Part shown: in pieces, positions 52,649-61,865 of the stretch
Numbering within the stretch: position 1 is the first letter of the stretch
Layout: each line of letters opens with the position of its first letter
NCBI GenBank assembly: GCA_965238305.1
Contig: CBDEHK010000001.1
Span: forward strand, 2,418,001-2,482,000
Origin: CBDCGJ01 sp965238305
GTDB lineage: Bacteria; Pseudomonadota; Alphaproteobacteria; GCA-2731375
Direction of reading: 5' to 3'
Length of the DNA stretch: 64,000 bases
The notes under the pieces: model-generated
Seen by the model: only the letters and a program-made list of their open reading frames with translations
What the model was told of the DNA's origin: nothing
Database searches by the model: none
Position numbers and translations under genes: made by a program

Positions 52649-54943
52649 ATGACAAAAAACACAGGCATCGGCGCCGCTGTACGCCGCAAAGAAGACCGCG
52701 CTTTCTTAACTGGCGACGCAACTTTCACCGACGATTATAATCTGCCCAATCAAGCCTATGCGGCTTTTGTGCGGGCCGACATTCCCCACGGGCGGATCGT
52801 GGAGATCGAGACTGGCGAGGTTAGCGATGACGTGCTTGTTCTCACATATGCTGATATCGCCGCCCGCTTGAACGGTCCGATCCCCAGCTTCAATGACACG
52901 CCACCGTTCGATATTCGGGATCAGGACGGTCGAACAGCGCATGACGCCAGTCAATATCCGCTTGCGCGGGACAAAGTTCGGTATTTGGGCGAACCGGTGG
53001 CTGTCGTGGTGGCTTCGACATTAGCTGCGGCACGCGATGGGGCCGAACAGGTTTACGTCACCTATGACCCGCTAATGCCGATCACGCAATACGATCAAGC
53101 GCGGGATGAAAATGCCGATCTGATATGGGAAGAAGCGGGTAGCAATATCTCCATCGATAAACGCAGTGGCGATATAGCAACCGTCGCCGCGGCAATGCAG
53201 GCCGCCGAGGTAATTGCATCCACAGAAGTTGTTAATAATCGGATTGTCGTCAATTTCATGGAACCACGTAGTGCGATCGCCGATTATGATACAACAACGG
53301 ATCATTTGACACTGACCGCCGGTTGTCAGGGGGTGCATGGATTGCAGGGCAGCCTAAAACTGGTTTTGAAACTGGCTGAGACCACGGTTCAGGTTGTTGC
53401 GCCAGCAACCGGCGGCGGTTTTGGCGCTCGCAATGGTCTTTATCCCGAATTTGCTGTGCTTGCGATTGCGGCGATGCAACTTGCACGGCCGGTCAAGTGG
53501 ACGGCGACCCGCAGCGAAGCAATACTGAGCGATAATCAAGCGCGCGACCATGTTCTACGCGGAGAACTTGCAATTGATGACGCGGGGCGATTTACCGCCC
53601 TAAAGGTCGATGCGGACTGGCGTCACGGTGCCTATTTCACCAGTCGTAATTTGTTTGTCATGTTGCACTATTTTGTCCCGGTGCTGGTGGGCGCGTACCG
53701 AATACCGGCCATAGATGTCCGGATGCGTGGGTTGTTTTCCAATACCACGCCGCAATCGGCGTTTCGCGGTGTCGGGCGGATGGAGGCGAATTATCTGATG
53801 GAAAGCCTGGTCGATCAGGCGGCCTTGGCAACCGGCATTAATCGGGTGGAAATCCGTCGCCGCAATCTGATTTCGCCAGCGGAAATGCCTTGGTCGTCGC
53901 CGACCGGCGCAACTTATACCTCCGGTGAATTTGGACGTGTACTGAACCATGCCATGGAACTGATCGACTGGCAGGGATTTACTGAACGTCAGGTGAAAAC
54001 CGAAAATAATGGGCTGAAGCGCGGTATCGGTCTTGGCATGTATGTGGAAAACGACGGCAGCACGCCGACCGAGTTCGCGGAAGTTGAAGCCACGGCGGAT
54101 GGTAAAGTAAATGTATTTGTCGGGACGCAAGATTTTGGTATGGGACACGCAACCATCTATTCGCAGATTCTTAGCCAGGAATTGGGAATTCCATTTGAGG
54201 ATATTGAAGTTGTCTATGGTGATACCGCAAAAGTGAAACGCGGTTCCGGCACCCATGGTTCACGTTCGGCTCGGATGGGTGGCACCGCGACTTTACTGGG
54301 CAGCCGGGCGATGGTTGAAAATGGGAAAACCCAAGCCTCCGATTTATTGGAGGCGTCGGTCGAAGATATAGAATTTTCCGCTGGCTCCTATCATGTAGTT
54401 GGTACCGATCGCAGTGTCACGTTGGCCGCGGTGGCACAAGCGATGGCAGACAATGACGATCGTTTGTCGGGTGATGCTGACTTCGAAGTCGAAGCAGAAG
54501 TGCATGCCAATGGTTGTCAGATTTGTGAGGTCACCGTCGATCCCGAAACCGGTCAGGTTGTCATCGAAAACTATGTCGCTGCGGCTGACGTCGGCACGGC
54601 AATCAATCCAATGATCGTGGAGGGGCAGTTGCATGGTGGGGCCACCCAAGGGATCGGCCAAGCGGTCTTCGAAGGGGTAATGTATGACCGCGATAGTGGT
54701 CAAACCCTCACCGGCAGCTTTATGGATTATGCGATGCCGCGGGCAAGCGATTTACCGAATTTTACTCTCGCGCTCGATCCGGTGGTGGAACAAGACAACC
54801 CCCTAGGAGTAAAGGGGGTCGGAGAAAGTTCTGCGACCGGGGCACCGGCTGCGGTCATGAACGCCATTCGCCACGCCGTCGGAGCGCATGTCGATATGCC
54901 GGCCACGCCGGAAAATGTGTGGCGCGCCCTCAACAAGGTATAG
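52649..54943 (+). CDS. Molybdenum hydroxylase large (molybdopterin-binding) subunit, CoxL/XdhA type
   Basis: A 764-residue stand-alone large subunit. Blocks are ATGGGFGARNG, TPQSAFRGVGRMEANY, GHATIYSQILSQELGI and the catalytic Glu in GVKGVGESSATGAP. It differs from the fused enzyme at 44913-47690, and no 2Fe-2S or FAD subunit gene is next to it. It may borrow those from elsewhere. The ATG at 52649 follows ACATG context with weak ribosome-binding site; the previous gene ends 69 bases away. The carboxyltransferase gene follows after 10 bases. Confidence 0.9.
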   Translation: MTKNTGIGAAVRRKEDRAFLTGDATFTDDYNLPNQAYAAFVRADIPHGRIVEIETGEVSDDVLVLTYADIAARLNGPIPSFNDTPPFDIRDQDGRTAHDASQYPLARDKVRYLGEPVAVVVASTLAAARDGAEQVYVTYDPLMPITQYDQARDENADLIWEEAGSNISIDKRSGDIATVAAAMQAAEVIASTEVVNNRIVVNFMEPRSAIADYDTTTDHLTLTAGCQGVHGLQGSLKLVLKLAETTVQVVAPATGGGFGARNGLYPEFAVLAIAAMQLARPVKWTATRSEAILSDNQARDHVLRGELAIDDAGRFTALKVDADWRHGAYFTSRNLFVMLHYFVPVLVGAYRIPAIDVRMRGLFSNTTPQSAFRGVGRMEANYLMESLVDQAALATGINRVEIRRRNLISPAEMPWSSPTGATYTSGEFGRVLNHAMELIDWQGFTERQVKTENNGLKRGIGLGMYVENDGSTPTEFAEVEATADGKVNVFVGTQDFGMGHATIYSQILSQELGIPFEDIEVVYGDTAKVKRGSGTHGSRSARMGGTATLLGSRAMVENGKTQASDLLEASVEDIEFSAGSYHVVGTDRSVTLAAVAQAMADNDDRLSGDADFEVEAEVHANGCQICEVTVDPETGQVVIENYVAAADVGTAINPMIVEGQLHGGATQGIGQAVFEGVMYDRDSGQTLTGSFMDYAMPRASDLPNFTLALDPVVEQDNPLGVKGVGESSATGAPAAVMNAIRHAVGAHVDMPATPENVWRALNKV

Positions 54944-54953
54944 AAGCAATCAT

Positions 54954-56522
54954 ATGAATGAAAAAACCTCTCGCGAGCTGCTTGGTGAAGTTGAGCAGGC
55001 GAAGCACAAAGTCATGGATGAAGGTCGGCCCGAAGCGGTCGATAAACGGCGCAGTCGTAATTTAATGACCGCACGTGAACGGGTTGCGGCGCTAGCGGAC
55101 AAAGACAGTTTTGTTGAATTCGGTGCTCTGGCGGAGCCCGAGCGGAACAACAATTTGAACCGTGATTTGGTCGCACCGGCTGACGGGGTGATAACGGGCA
55201 CAGGAAAAATCGCCGGGCGCACCGTCAACATCTCGTCATTCGATTTTACTGTCTATGGCGGTTCCATGGGCAAGGTCGGCAGCGAAAAAAACAATCGTTT
55301 GATCGAGCGTTCGGTCAATCATGGCATGCCTTTGGTCTATCTGTTGGAAGGCGGCGGACACCGCATTCAAGACGGCATGAACGCGGCCCATTTTGCTAGT
55401 GCGTCACCGGTATTTTATCTAATGTCAAAACTAAGCGGATGGGTCCCATTGGTCACCGCGATGATGGGTCCAGGTTTCGCCGGGCCGACCAATTACGCCT
55501 CGATTGCCGATTTTGTTGTTATGGTGAAGGGTATCGCAACCATGGGGATGGCCGGTCCGGCCTTGGTTAAAGCCGGCACCGGGCAGGACATTGATAAGGA
55601 AGAATTAGGCGGTTCACGCCTGCAGGCCGATAAACAGGGGATTGCCGATTTGGCGGTCGATACAGAAGAAGAATGCCTGCGCGCTGTTAAGAAGTTCTTA
55701 TCATACTTGCCGTCAAACGCAGATTTTCCGCCACCTCGGCTTGACGCCAATTCGCCCGCCGGTGGGCTGCAGGAAGATTTACTGGATCTCGTACCAGCGG
55801 ACCGACGCAAGACTTATGATGTCCGCAAAGTCGTGCAAATCATCGCCGACAAATACAGTGTGTTCGAACTCAAACCGGGCTATGCGCGGAATATTGTCAC
55901 TAGTTTTGTTCGTCTGGCCGGTCGCCCCGTTGGATTTATCGCCAATCAACCGATGCGCAAAGGCGGCATTATCGATTCCGCTGCAAGCGAGAAAGCGGCG
56001 CACTTCATCGCCCTTTGCGATGCTTACGGCTTGCCGCTTGTCTATTTGATAGATGTGCCCGGTTTCTCCATCGGTCCGGCGGCGGAAGCGGCAAGTTTAG
56101 GCCGACGCAGTGGTCGGATGTTTTTTGAATTGGGGATTTCGACGGTGCCGCGAATTTCCGTGGTCCTGAGGAAAGGCTACGGCGGCGGTTATTACGCCAT
56201 GGCAGGTGGACAGGCGATGGGGGCCGATGTTTGTTACGCCTGGCCGACAGCTGAGATTTGTGCCATGTCAATCGAGGGCGCTGTCGACGTTGCCTATCGC
56301 CGGGATTTTCAGGATGCTGAAGATCCGATCACGGCACGACAAGATCTGATCGATAAAATACGCACTCAAACCGGGGCCATAGATGGGGCCAGCGATTTAG
56401 GCATCGACGACGTCATCGACCCAAGGCAAACACGGGATTTGCTGATTACGCACTTAGAGCATTTGGCGCCCAGACGACCGGATCCAAATCCGCGCCGCAA
56501 ACGCCCGATATCCCCAATCTGA
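54954..56522 (+). CDS. Acyl-CoA carboxylase carboxyltransferase (beta) subunit
   Basis: A 522-residue carboxyltransferase of the propionyl/methylcrotonyl/geranyl-CoA carboxylase type. It has the crotonase-fold halves with GGSMGKVGSEKNNRLIERS, LLEGGGHRIQDGM, LVYLIDVPGFSIGP and RKGYGGGYYAMAGG. The start at ATG 54954 lies ten bases after the molybdoenzyme stop; the earlier in-frame part is inside it. No biotin carboxylase or biotin carrier gene is adjacent, so the partner must be elsewhere, or the enzyme acts as a decarboxylase-type domain. It ends one base before the convergent cysteine hydrolase. Confidence 0.9.
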   Translation: MNEKTSRELLGEVEQAKHKVMDEGRPEAVDKRRSRNLMTARERVAALADKDSFVEFGALAEPERNNNLNRDLVAPADGVITGTGKIAGRTVNISSFDFTVYGGSMGKVGSEKNNRLIERSVNHGMPLVYLLEGGGHRIQDGMNAAHFASASPVFYLMSKLSGWVPLVTAMMGPGFAGPTNYASIADFVVMVKGIATMGMAGPALVKAGTGQDIDKEELGGSRLQADKQGIADLAVDTEEECLRAVKKFLSYLPSNADFPPPRLDANSPAGGLQEDLLDLVPADRRKTYDVRKVVQIIADKYSVFELKPGYARNIVTSFVRLAGRPVGFIANQPMRKGGIIDSAASEKAAHFIALCDAYGLPLVYLIDVPGFSIGPAAEAASLGRRSGRMFFELGISTVPRISVVLRKGYGGGYYAMAGGQAMGADVCYAWPTAEICAMSIEGAVDVAYRRDFQDAEDPITARQDLIDKIRTQTGAIDGASDLGIDDVIDPRQTRDLLITHLEHLAPRRPDPNPRRKRPISPI

Positions 56523-57245
56523 TTAGATTTCGACTTCGTTTATCAACACTGCACCTCGCGACGCCATAAAATAGAGACCCAAGTGATGCGTGGCGTTTTG
56601 CGGATGCGCGGCGGCTTCACCAAATCCGAGTTCAACGGCAACGTCCTTTGGCAGATCGAAGGTGGAACAACCTGCGTCATAGACCAAAATATCTTCCAGT
56701 CCTGGCATCATATCGTGATTGCGGGCCGACAGCATCGTGAGGACAAAATCCATGACACAAATATCGGTGCAAATTCCAACCACCAGCAATTGCTGTAGCT
56801 GATTGGACATAACCCATTCAACGACCTGATTGGTGCCGTCCGGTAAAATCGCGCCAATAAAACCATTGATGCAGTCTTTGCGTATCAAAGTCGTGTGCGG
56901 ATCACTTTCCAACCATTTCAAATCATCGATCAATTCTTCTTCACCAGTGCCGGCTTCGCAATGGGGCGGATAGGGCGGTTCCGGTTTGCCCGGGATATGG
57001 GTGTCGAGAAAGGCCAAGACTGGCCAAGCTTGAGCACTGAAAGATTTCGCTAGGCGATCGGTTTCACTGACCATGGTCGCAACCTGCGCGTTTGGTGCGG
57101 GTGGTGCTAAATTGCCGCCGCCAACTTTGGCAAAGCCGTTGACTTCGTCGACAATAATCAAACCGATACGCTGCCGGTCAATTTTTAACGCCGCCATGGC
57201 CAGGGGCATGTCGTTTTGCAACGCGGTGACAAGGGCGTCACTCAT
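56523..57245 (-). CDS. Isochorismatase-family cysteine hydrolase (nicotinamidase-like)
   Basis: A 240-residue hydrolase. The catalytic triad is Asp in GLIIVDEVNGF, Lys in LIRKDCINGF and Cys in VVGICTDICV. The metal-binding-like block DTHIPGKPEPPYPPHC recalls nicotinamidases. It would hydrolyse an amide such as nicotinamide, ureidoacrylate or a carbamoyl derivative. AAGGAC lies upstream of the start at 57245. It is opposite in strand to its neighbours, so it may be separately controlled. Confidence 0.85.
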   Translation of the reverse strand: MSDALVTALQNDMPLAMAALKIDRQRIGLIIVDEVNGFAKVGGGNLAPPAPNAQVATMVSETDRLAKSFSAQAWPVLAFLDTHIPGKPEPPYPPHCEAGTGEEELIDDLKWLESDPHTTLIRKDCINGFIGAILPDGTNQVVEWVMSNQLQQLLVVGICTDICVMDFVLTMLSARNHDMMPGLEDILVYDAGCSTFDLPKDVAVELGFGEAAAHPQNATHHLGLYFMASRGAVLINEVEI

Positions 57246-57335
57246 TATTCAAGTCCTTTCGATGTCTAATTCGGTAGACGAAGTTGTTCGGAAAAGACTA
57301 CACCATGGCAGCAGTATATTTCAAAGGGCTAGGGT

Positions 57336-58208
57336 ATGACGAATTGGTGGCAGGAAAGGTCAGACGGTGTCGGAGTCGCGCAAGCATTGGACCTGACGTT
57401 GTTGCACAGGGAACAAAGTGCATATCAAAAAATAGAAATATTTGATCACGACACGTTTGGTCGCGTCCTCGTACTCGATGATTATATCCAGGCCAGCCAG
57501 GCAGACGAATTCATCTATCATGAGATGGCTGTTCATGTGCCGTTATTGGGACGGGTGCGCAAAGATGTCTCTGTCTTAGTCATCGGCGGCGGTGACGGCG
57601 GCATTCTACGCGAAGTGCTGAAACATGATTTTGTCACGCATGTCATCATGGCGGAAATTGATCAACGCGTGATCGAATTGTCAGCCGAATATCTGGCGAT
57701 CGAAGGCGATTATAAAGATTCCAGGGTCGAATTGGTGATCGGGGATGCCGGTGCTTTGGTACGGGAATATGCGGATTGCGGGCAGACCTTCGATCTGATC
57801 ATTCTCGACCTAACAGAGCCGATAGGGCCGTCGGCAGTATTATTCACGGAAGAATTTTGCGCTGTCCTGGCCCAAATCATCACACTAAACGGTGTCATCG
57901 TGGATTCCGACAGCATCTATCTAAGCCGCCATGGCGCCCAGTTTTTACAGGAAGTCAGCGGCGGCGGCGAAAATCTTGTTACGGCTATGCGCCGTCACCG
58001 CTTTCTGCCGCATATGGAAGTCTATCACACCAAGATACCGCTATATCCCGGCGCTGATTTTGGCTTTTTTCTCTATAGCCATGACGGCGTGTCGTTACGC
58101 CATCCGGTGCAGGAATTCTCCGGTCGCCACTATGATAGCGATATCCACCAAGCCGCCTTCGCCCTGCCGCGATGGCAACGTGACTGGCTCGATAGTTTAG
58201 TCAGTTAA
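57336..58208 (+). CDS. speE: Spermidine synthase
   Basis: A 290-residue polyamine aminopropyltransferase. It opens WWQERSDGVGVAQAL. LVIGGGDGGILREVLKH binds decarboxylated S-adenosylmethionine, and Asp residues in ILDLTEPIGPS and the GDAGA segment are in the substrate site. It transfers an aminopropyl group to putrescine. No speD is in the window. Its stop overlaps the end of the convergent binding-protein gene. Confidence 0.93.
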   Translation: MTNWWQERSDGVGVAQALDLTLLHREQSAYQKIEIFDHDTFGRVLVLDDYIQASQADEFIYHEMAVHVPLLGRVRKDVSVLVIGGGDGGILREVLKHDFVTHVIMAEIDQRVIELSAEYLAIEGDYKDSRVELVIGDAGALVREYADCGQTFDLIILDLTEPIGPSAVLFTEEFCAVLAQIITLNGVIVDSDSIYLSRHGAQFLQEVSGGGENLVTAMRRHRFLPHMEVYHTKIPLYPGADFGFFLYSHDGVSLRHPVQEFSGRHYDSDIHQAAFALPRWQRDWLDSLVS

Positions 58209-59401
58209 ATTTTGCAGCCCGATTGCGGAGCAATCTGCCCCAAAGGTTTGATGACCTTTAAGCCACCGCCTTCGGTTTTGGCAATATACATATTCATCGC
58301 CGTGTGATGATCGCCCGCGGTGACTTGCGCTTTGCCAGTTGGGATATCGAAATTCAGACCATCCATGCCCTTGGCTGCAGCATCCCGGCTGATTTCGCCG
58401 GATTTTTCCAATCCGGCTTTTAACGCCATGATAGAGTTATAATGGGTCATGACATAGTGAGAAACACCAGCGTCCGCGCCATGCATTTTTCGCACCCGGG
58501 CAACAAAGTCCTTCACACCTGACGCTTCATCACTGGCGACAAACGGCACGCCGACATACATGTTTTCACCCTTACCGGCACCAAAAGCCCCCAAATAAGT
58601 TTCCGAAAAGCCAAGGAAGCCGACTGTGACTTTTTTCATCAGGCCAAACTCTTCCGCCTGTTTGATAAAAGTGATGCCGTCCGCCCCGGGCAGCGCGAAA
58701 AGCAGGATTTCGGCGCCGGAATCAGCAATTTTACGAATAACCGAAGTGAAGTCTTTGACGCCCCAAGGGGTATATTCTTCACCCAGGTTCTTGCCGCCCA
58801 AAGTGCCGATCACGCCTTTTGCCGCCTTAAACATATTGCGTGGCCAGACATAATTGGCCCCAAACATGTAATATGAATTGCCAAGGCCATTATCCTTCAA
58901 ATAGGGGATCAGCGGCGCAGTATCTTGATTGGGGACGGTGTTGAAGAAAAACAAACTGCTGCCGCAGCCTTTGCCGGCATCGTCCGCGCCTTCATAATTA
59001 GTGGCATAGAGCAAAGGTGTTTTAAAACGTTCCATAAATGGGATCATGGCGTTTCGCCCGGAAGACGTAATCGGTCCACAGACCGCGATCACTTCGTCTC
59101 GTTGGATCAGTTTGCGGGCTTTTTCAGCCGCGGTCTTGGGATCTGTCTTCATATCTTCGTAGACCATTGCGACCTGTTTGCCCATGATCCCACCGCCGGC
59201 ATTAATTTCGCTGACCGCGAGATCGATGCCGAATTTAGCTTGCTCACCGAATAGTTCCAGGCCGCCGGAAAACGGCAAAGCAGCGCCGATCTTGATTTCA
59301 TGTTGGGCAGCGATCGCAGGGAATGACAGGCCACCCAGGCCGCTTACGGCCCCGACTGCAGCGGCACTATTAAGAAATGTACGGCGATTGAGTTTGCTCA
59401 T
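58205..59401 (-). CDS. ABC transporter substrate-binding protein, amide/urea (Liv/Urt) type
   Basis: A 398-residue periplasmic protein with a twin-arginine-like signal NRRTFLNSAAAVGAVSG. The receptor-type fold opens IKIGAALPFSGGLELFGEQ and has VYEDMKTDPKTAAEKARKLI and GANYVWPRNMFKAA, the last typical of amide/urea binders (FmdD/UrtA/AmiC-like). It is divergent from the ATPase and permease genes, 145 bases away, and presumably supplies them. It imports short amides, urea or branched-chain amino acids. Confidence 0.88.
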   Translation of the reverse strand: MSKLNRRTFLNSAAAVGAVSGLGGLSFPAIAAQHEIKIGAALPFSGGLELFGEQAKFGIDLAVSEINAGGGIMGKQVAMVYEDMKTDPKTAAEKARKLIQRDEVIAVCGPITSSGRNAMIPFMERFKTPLLYATNYEGADDAGKGCGSSLFFFNTVPNQDTAPLIPYLKDNGLGNSYYMFGANYVWPRNMFKAAKGVIGTLGGKNLGEEYTPWGVKDFTSVIRKIADSGAEILLFALPGADGITFIKQAEEFGLMKKVTVGFLGFSETYLGAFGAGKGENMYVGVPFVASDEASGVKDFVARVRKMHGADAGVSHYVMTHYNSIMALKAGLEKSGEISRDAAAKGMDGLNFDIPTGKAQVTAGDHHTAMNMYIAKTEGGGLKVIKPLGQIAPQSGCKI

Positions 59402-59546
59402 GATGCCACCCTTGTTTTTCTATGTTTGGAATATGCTTGATGTGTGATTTTGATCTGCCTGCGTCGCTGCGGCAAGTGGTTTCTTTCAATCACTGTCTTT
59501 CTGATCGCCTTGGCAATGCCTAAGATACTGAGATTCGGTTCTAATT

Positions 59547-60290
59547 GTGCATAAGGGCGGCATTTTGGCGCACTTGGAAATTGACGATCTGAGACGCAGC
59601 TTCGGTGGACTGGCCGCCGTTGACGGTGTGTCGTTCACGATGGACAAAGGGGATTTGCAGGTCCTTGTCGGCCCCAATGGTTGCGGCAAGTCGACGTTGT
59701 TTAATCTGATCACAGGCGCATTGAAAGTGTCCGGCGGCGTGGTTCGTTTTGACGGTCAGAAGATTACCGGTTTACCAGCCTACAAAATTGCCCGCGCCGG
59801 TATTGGTCGCAAATTTCAAGTACCGGCAATATTCGACGAATTGACCGTGCAGGAGAATTTGACTGCGCCGGCCTGGGTCGGCACCCGCCTGCAATTATTA
59901 TCCCAGCCCGAATTGCAAGATATTGATGCGGTCTTGGCTCGAATTGGATTACACGATCAACGTCATCGGCCCGCGGCCGTCTTAAGTCACGGTCAAAAGC
60001 AATGGCTGGAAATTGGTATGCTGCTGTCCAGCCCGGCACGGCTTTTGCTGCTGGATGAGCCGACTGCGGGCATGACCTTTGAGGAAACCGCGCGCACGGC
60101 GGATTTGATCCAAAACATTGTCCGCGATGGTGCGCATACGGTTTTGGTCATTGAGCACGATATGGGCTTTGTTGAGCGGCTCAATTGTCCGGTGATGGTG
60201 ATGTCCAGAGGGCGGATATTGCGATCCGGTAGCTACGCCGAACTTCGCCACGATGCGGAAATCAAAGCGCTTTATTTCGGGGGTGTGTAA
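59547..60290 (+). CDS. ABC transporter ATP-binding protein, LivG/UrtD type
   Basis: A 247-residue ATPase. Walker A is GPNGCGKSTLFNLI, the signature LSHGQKQWLEIGM (degenerate LSHGQ, normal for UrtD), Walker B is LLLLDEPTAGM and the switch is VIEHDMGFV. The start codon is GTG at 59547; a TTG at 59565 with AGGGCGG upstream is an alternative. The LivF-type partner follows after 2 bases. Confidence 0.92.
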   Translation: MHKGGILAHLEIDDLRRSFGGLAAVDGVSFTMDKGDLQVLVGPNGCGKSTLFNLITGALKVSGGVVRFDGQKITGLPAYKIARAGIGRKFQVPAIFDELTVQENLTAPAWVGTRLQLLSQPELQDIDAVLARIGLHDQRHRPAAVLSHGQKQWLEIGMLLSSPARLLLLDEPTAGMTFEETARTADLIQNIVRDGAHTVLVIEHDMGFVERLNCPVMVMSRGRILRSGSYAELRHDAEIKALYFGGV

Positions 60291-60292
60291 TT

Positions 60293-60994
60293 ATGTTGTC
60301 CCTGAATGCCGTATCTGCCGGTTATGGCGCTAGCACCGTCCTCAACGAAGTCGATCTGTGGCTCGAGCCCGGTCGGGTGTTGGCGTTGATGGGGCGCAAC
60401 GGTATGGGTAAAACGACGATGTTGAAGGCGATTATGGGGCTGCTGCCACTGCAATCGGGTCAGATTACCTTCGCCGGTGATATCGTCAGCGACGGCACAA
60501 CCCATGAAATTGCCCGCAAAGGCCTTGGGTATGTGCCGCAAGGGCGGGAGATTTTTGACGATTTTACAGTGATGGAAAATTTACGTCTGGGACTGCTTGG
60601 CCATCCGGATTTGCCACCGGCGATACCGCCGCAGATCTTCGAATGGTTTCCGGTATTGGCGGAACGGGCCGGGCAACGGGCCGGCTCTTTCTCGGGCGGG
60701 CAACAACAGATGTTGGCCATTGCGCGGGCCTTGGTCTCCGGGCCTAAAATGATCCTGTTGGATGAGCCAACTGAGGGTATTCAGCCTTCCTTAGTGCATG
60801 AAATCGGCTTGCAGCTGCGGCGCATTGTCGACGAAACCGGGCTCGGCATTTTACTGGTGGAACAAAATGTCGATATCGTCCGGACCATCGCTGATGAGGT
60901 TATATTCCTGGACAACGGTCAGACAGCAGATCGTTCCCCCATTTCTGCAATCCTGGATGACGACGCACTGTTGGCGCGTCATCTAACGTTGTAG
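60293..60994 (+). CDS. ABC transporter ATP-binding protein, LivF/UrtE type
   Basis: A 233-residue ATPase. Walker A is GRNGMGKTTMLKAIMG, the signature FSGGQQQMLAIARAL, Walker B is MILLDEPTEGIQP and the switch is LVEQNV. YVPQGREIFDDFTVMENLRLG is the standard LivF Q-loop segment, quoted here in part only by position. It is second of the four co-transcribed genes. Confidence 0.93.
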   Translation: MLSLNAVSAGYGASTVLNEVDLWLEPGRVLALMGRNGMGKTTMLKAIMGLLPLQSGQITFAGDIVSDGTTHEIARKGLGYVPQGREIFDDFTVMENLRLGLLGHPDLPPAIPPQIFEWFPVLAERAGQRAGSFSGGQQQMLAIARALVSGPKMILLDEPTEGIQPSLVHEIGLQLRRIVDETGLGILLVEQNVDIVRTIADEVIFLDNGQTADRSPISAILDDDALLARHLTL

Positions 60995-61004
60995 GCGGTG
61001 CGGA

Positions 61005-61865
61005 ATGGTAGATCTGATTATCTTAATTCTGAATACCGCCTCCTACGTTTTGATCCTGGTATTGGTGGCGATGGGGTTAGTGGTCGTGTTCGGCATGATG
61101 GGCGTAATCAACATGGCGCATGGCGAACTTTTCATGTTGGGTGCGTATACGGTTGTTGTTGCCACACAAGCCGGCTTGCCTTTTTGGTTAGCAGTCATTT
61201 TGGCACCAATATTTGTTGGCTTTGTCGGCCTCATTATCGAATGGGTATTGATCCGCCACATCTATCGTCGGACCTTAGACACAATCTTGGCGACCTGGGG
61301 CCTATCGATCGTCCTGAAGCAGGCGATCGTTTTGCTGTATGGTCCATCTTCGCAATCGGTTGTGGCGCCCGTTGCCGGATCATGGATGATGGGTGACTTC
61401 AGTTATCCTATTTATCGATTGCTGCTGATGGGCACTGTTTTGTTGCTAATAATCGGTGTGTTGTGGTTATTTTTACGCAGTGATTTCGGCCTCTCGGCGC
61501 GGGCCGTGATGGCACGACCGGATACAGCAGCGGGCCTAGGCATCGATACCCGGCGTATGTATCGACGGACGTTTGTCATCGGCGCCGCGCTCGCCGGATT
61601 TGCGGGCGCTATTGTGGCGCCGCTGATCAGTGTCGATCCGGCCATGGGCCTAGGCTACCTGATACCGGGTTTTATTTCGATCATGATCGGTGGGGCCGGT
61701 GCCTTGTCGGGTGTTTTATTGGGTGGCGGTTTGGTCGGAGCAACAAATAATCTGTTGACGGTTTGGCTATCGCCGGTGCTCGCGCAGATCGCGGTGTTTT
61801 TACTGGCTATTATTGTCATCCGTTTGAAGCCAGCGGGCCTGCTTGGGGGCAAAGATGGCGCCTAG
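61005..61865 (+). CDS. ABC transporter permease, LivH/UrtB type
   Basis: A 286-residue permease with about eight helices and the family motif VINMAHGELFMLGAY, then LIEWVLIRHIYRR, and the conserved GAALAGFAGAIVAPL and GFISIMIGGAGALSG blocks. It is the first membrane half of the amide/urea-type importer and overlaps the LivM-type gene by 11 bases. Confidence 0.92.
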   Translation: MVDLIILILNTASYVLILVLVAMGLVVVFGMMGVINMAHGELFMLGAYTVVVATQAGLPFWLAVILAPIFVGFVGLIIEWVLIRHIYRRTLDTILATWGLSIVLKQAIVLLYGPSSQSVVAPVAGSWMMGDFSYPIYRLLLMGTVLLLIIGVLWLFLRSDFGLSARAVMARPDTAAGLGIDTRRMYRRTFVIGAALAGFAGAIVAPLISVDPAMGLGYLIPGFISIMIGGAGALSGVLLGGGLVGATNNLLTVWLSPVLAQIAVFLLAIIVIRLKPAGLLGGKDGA

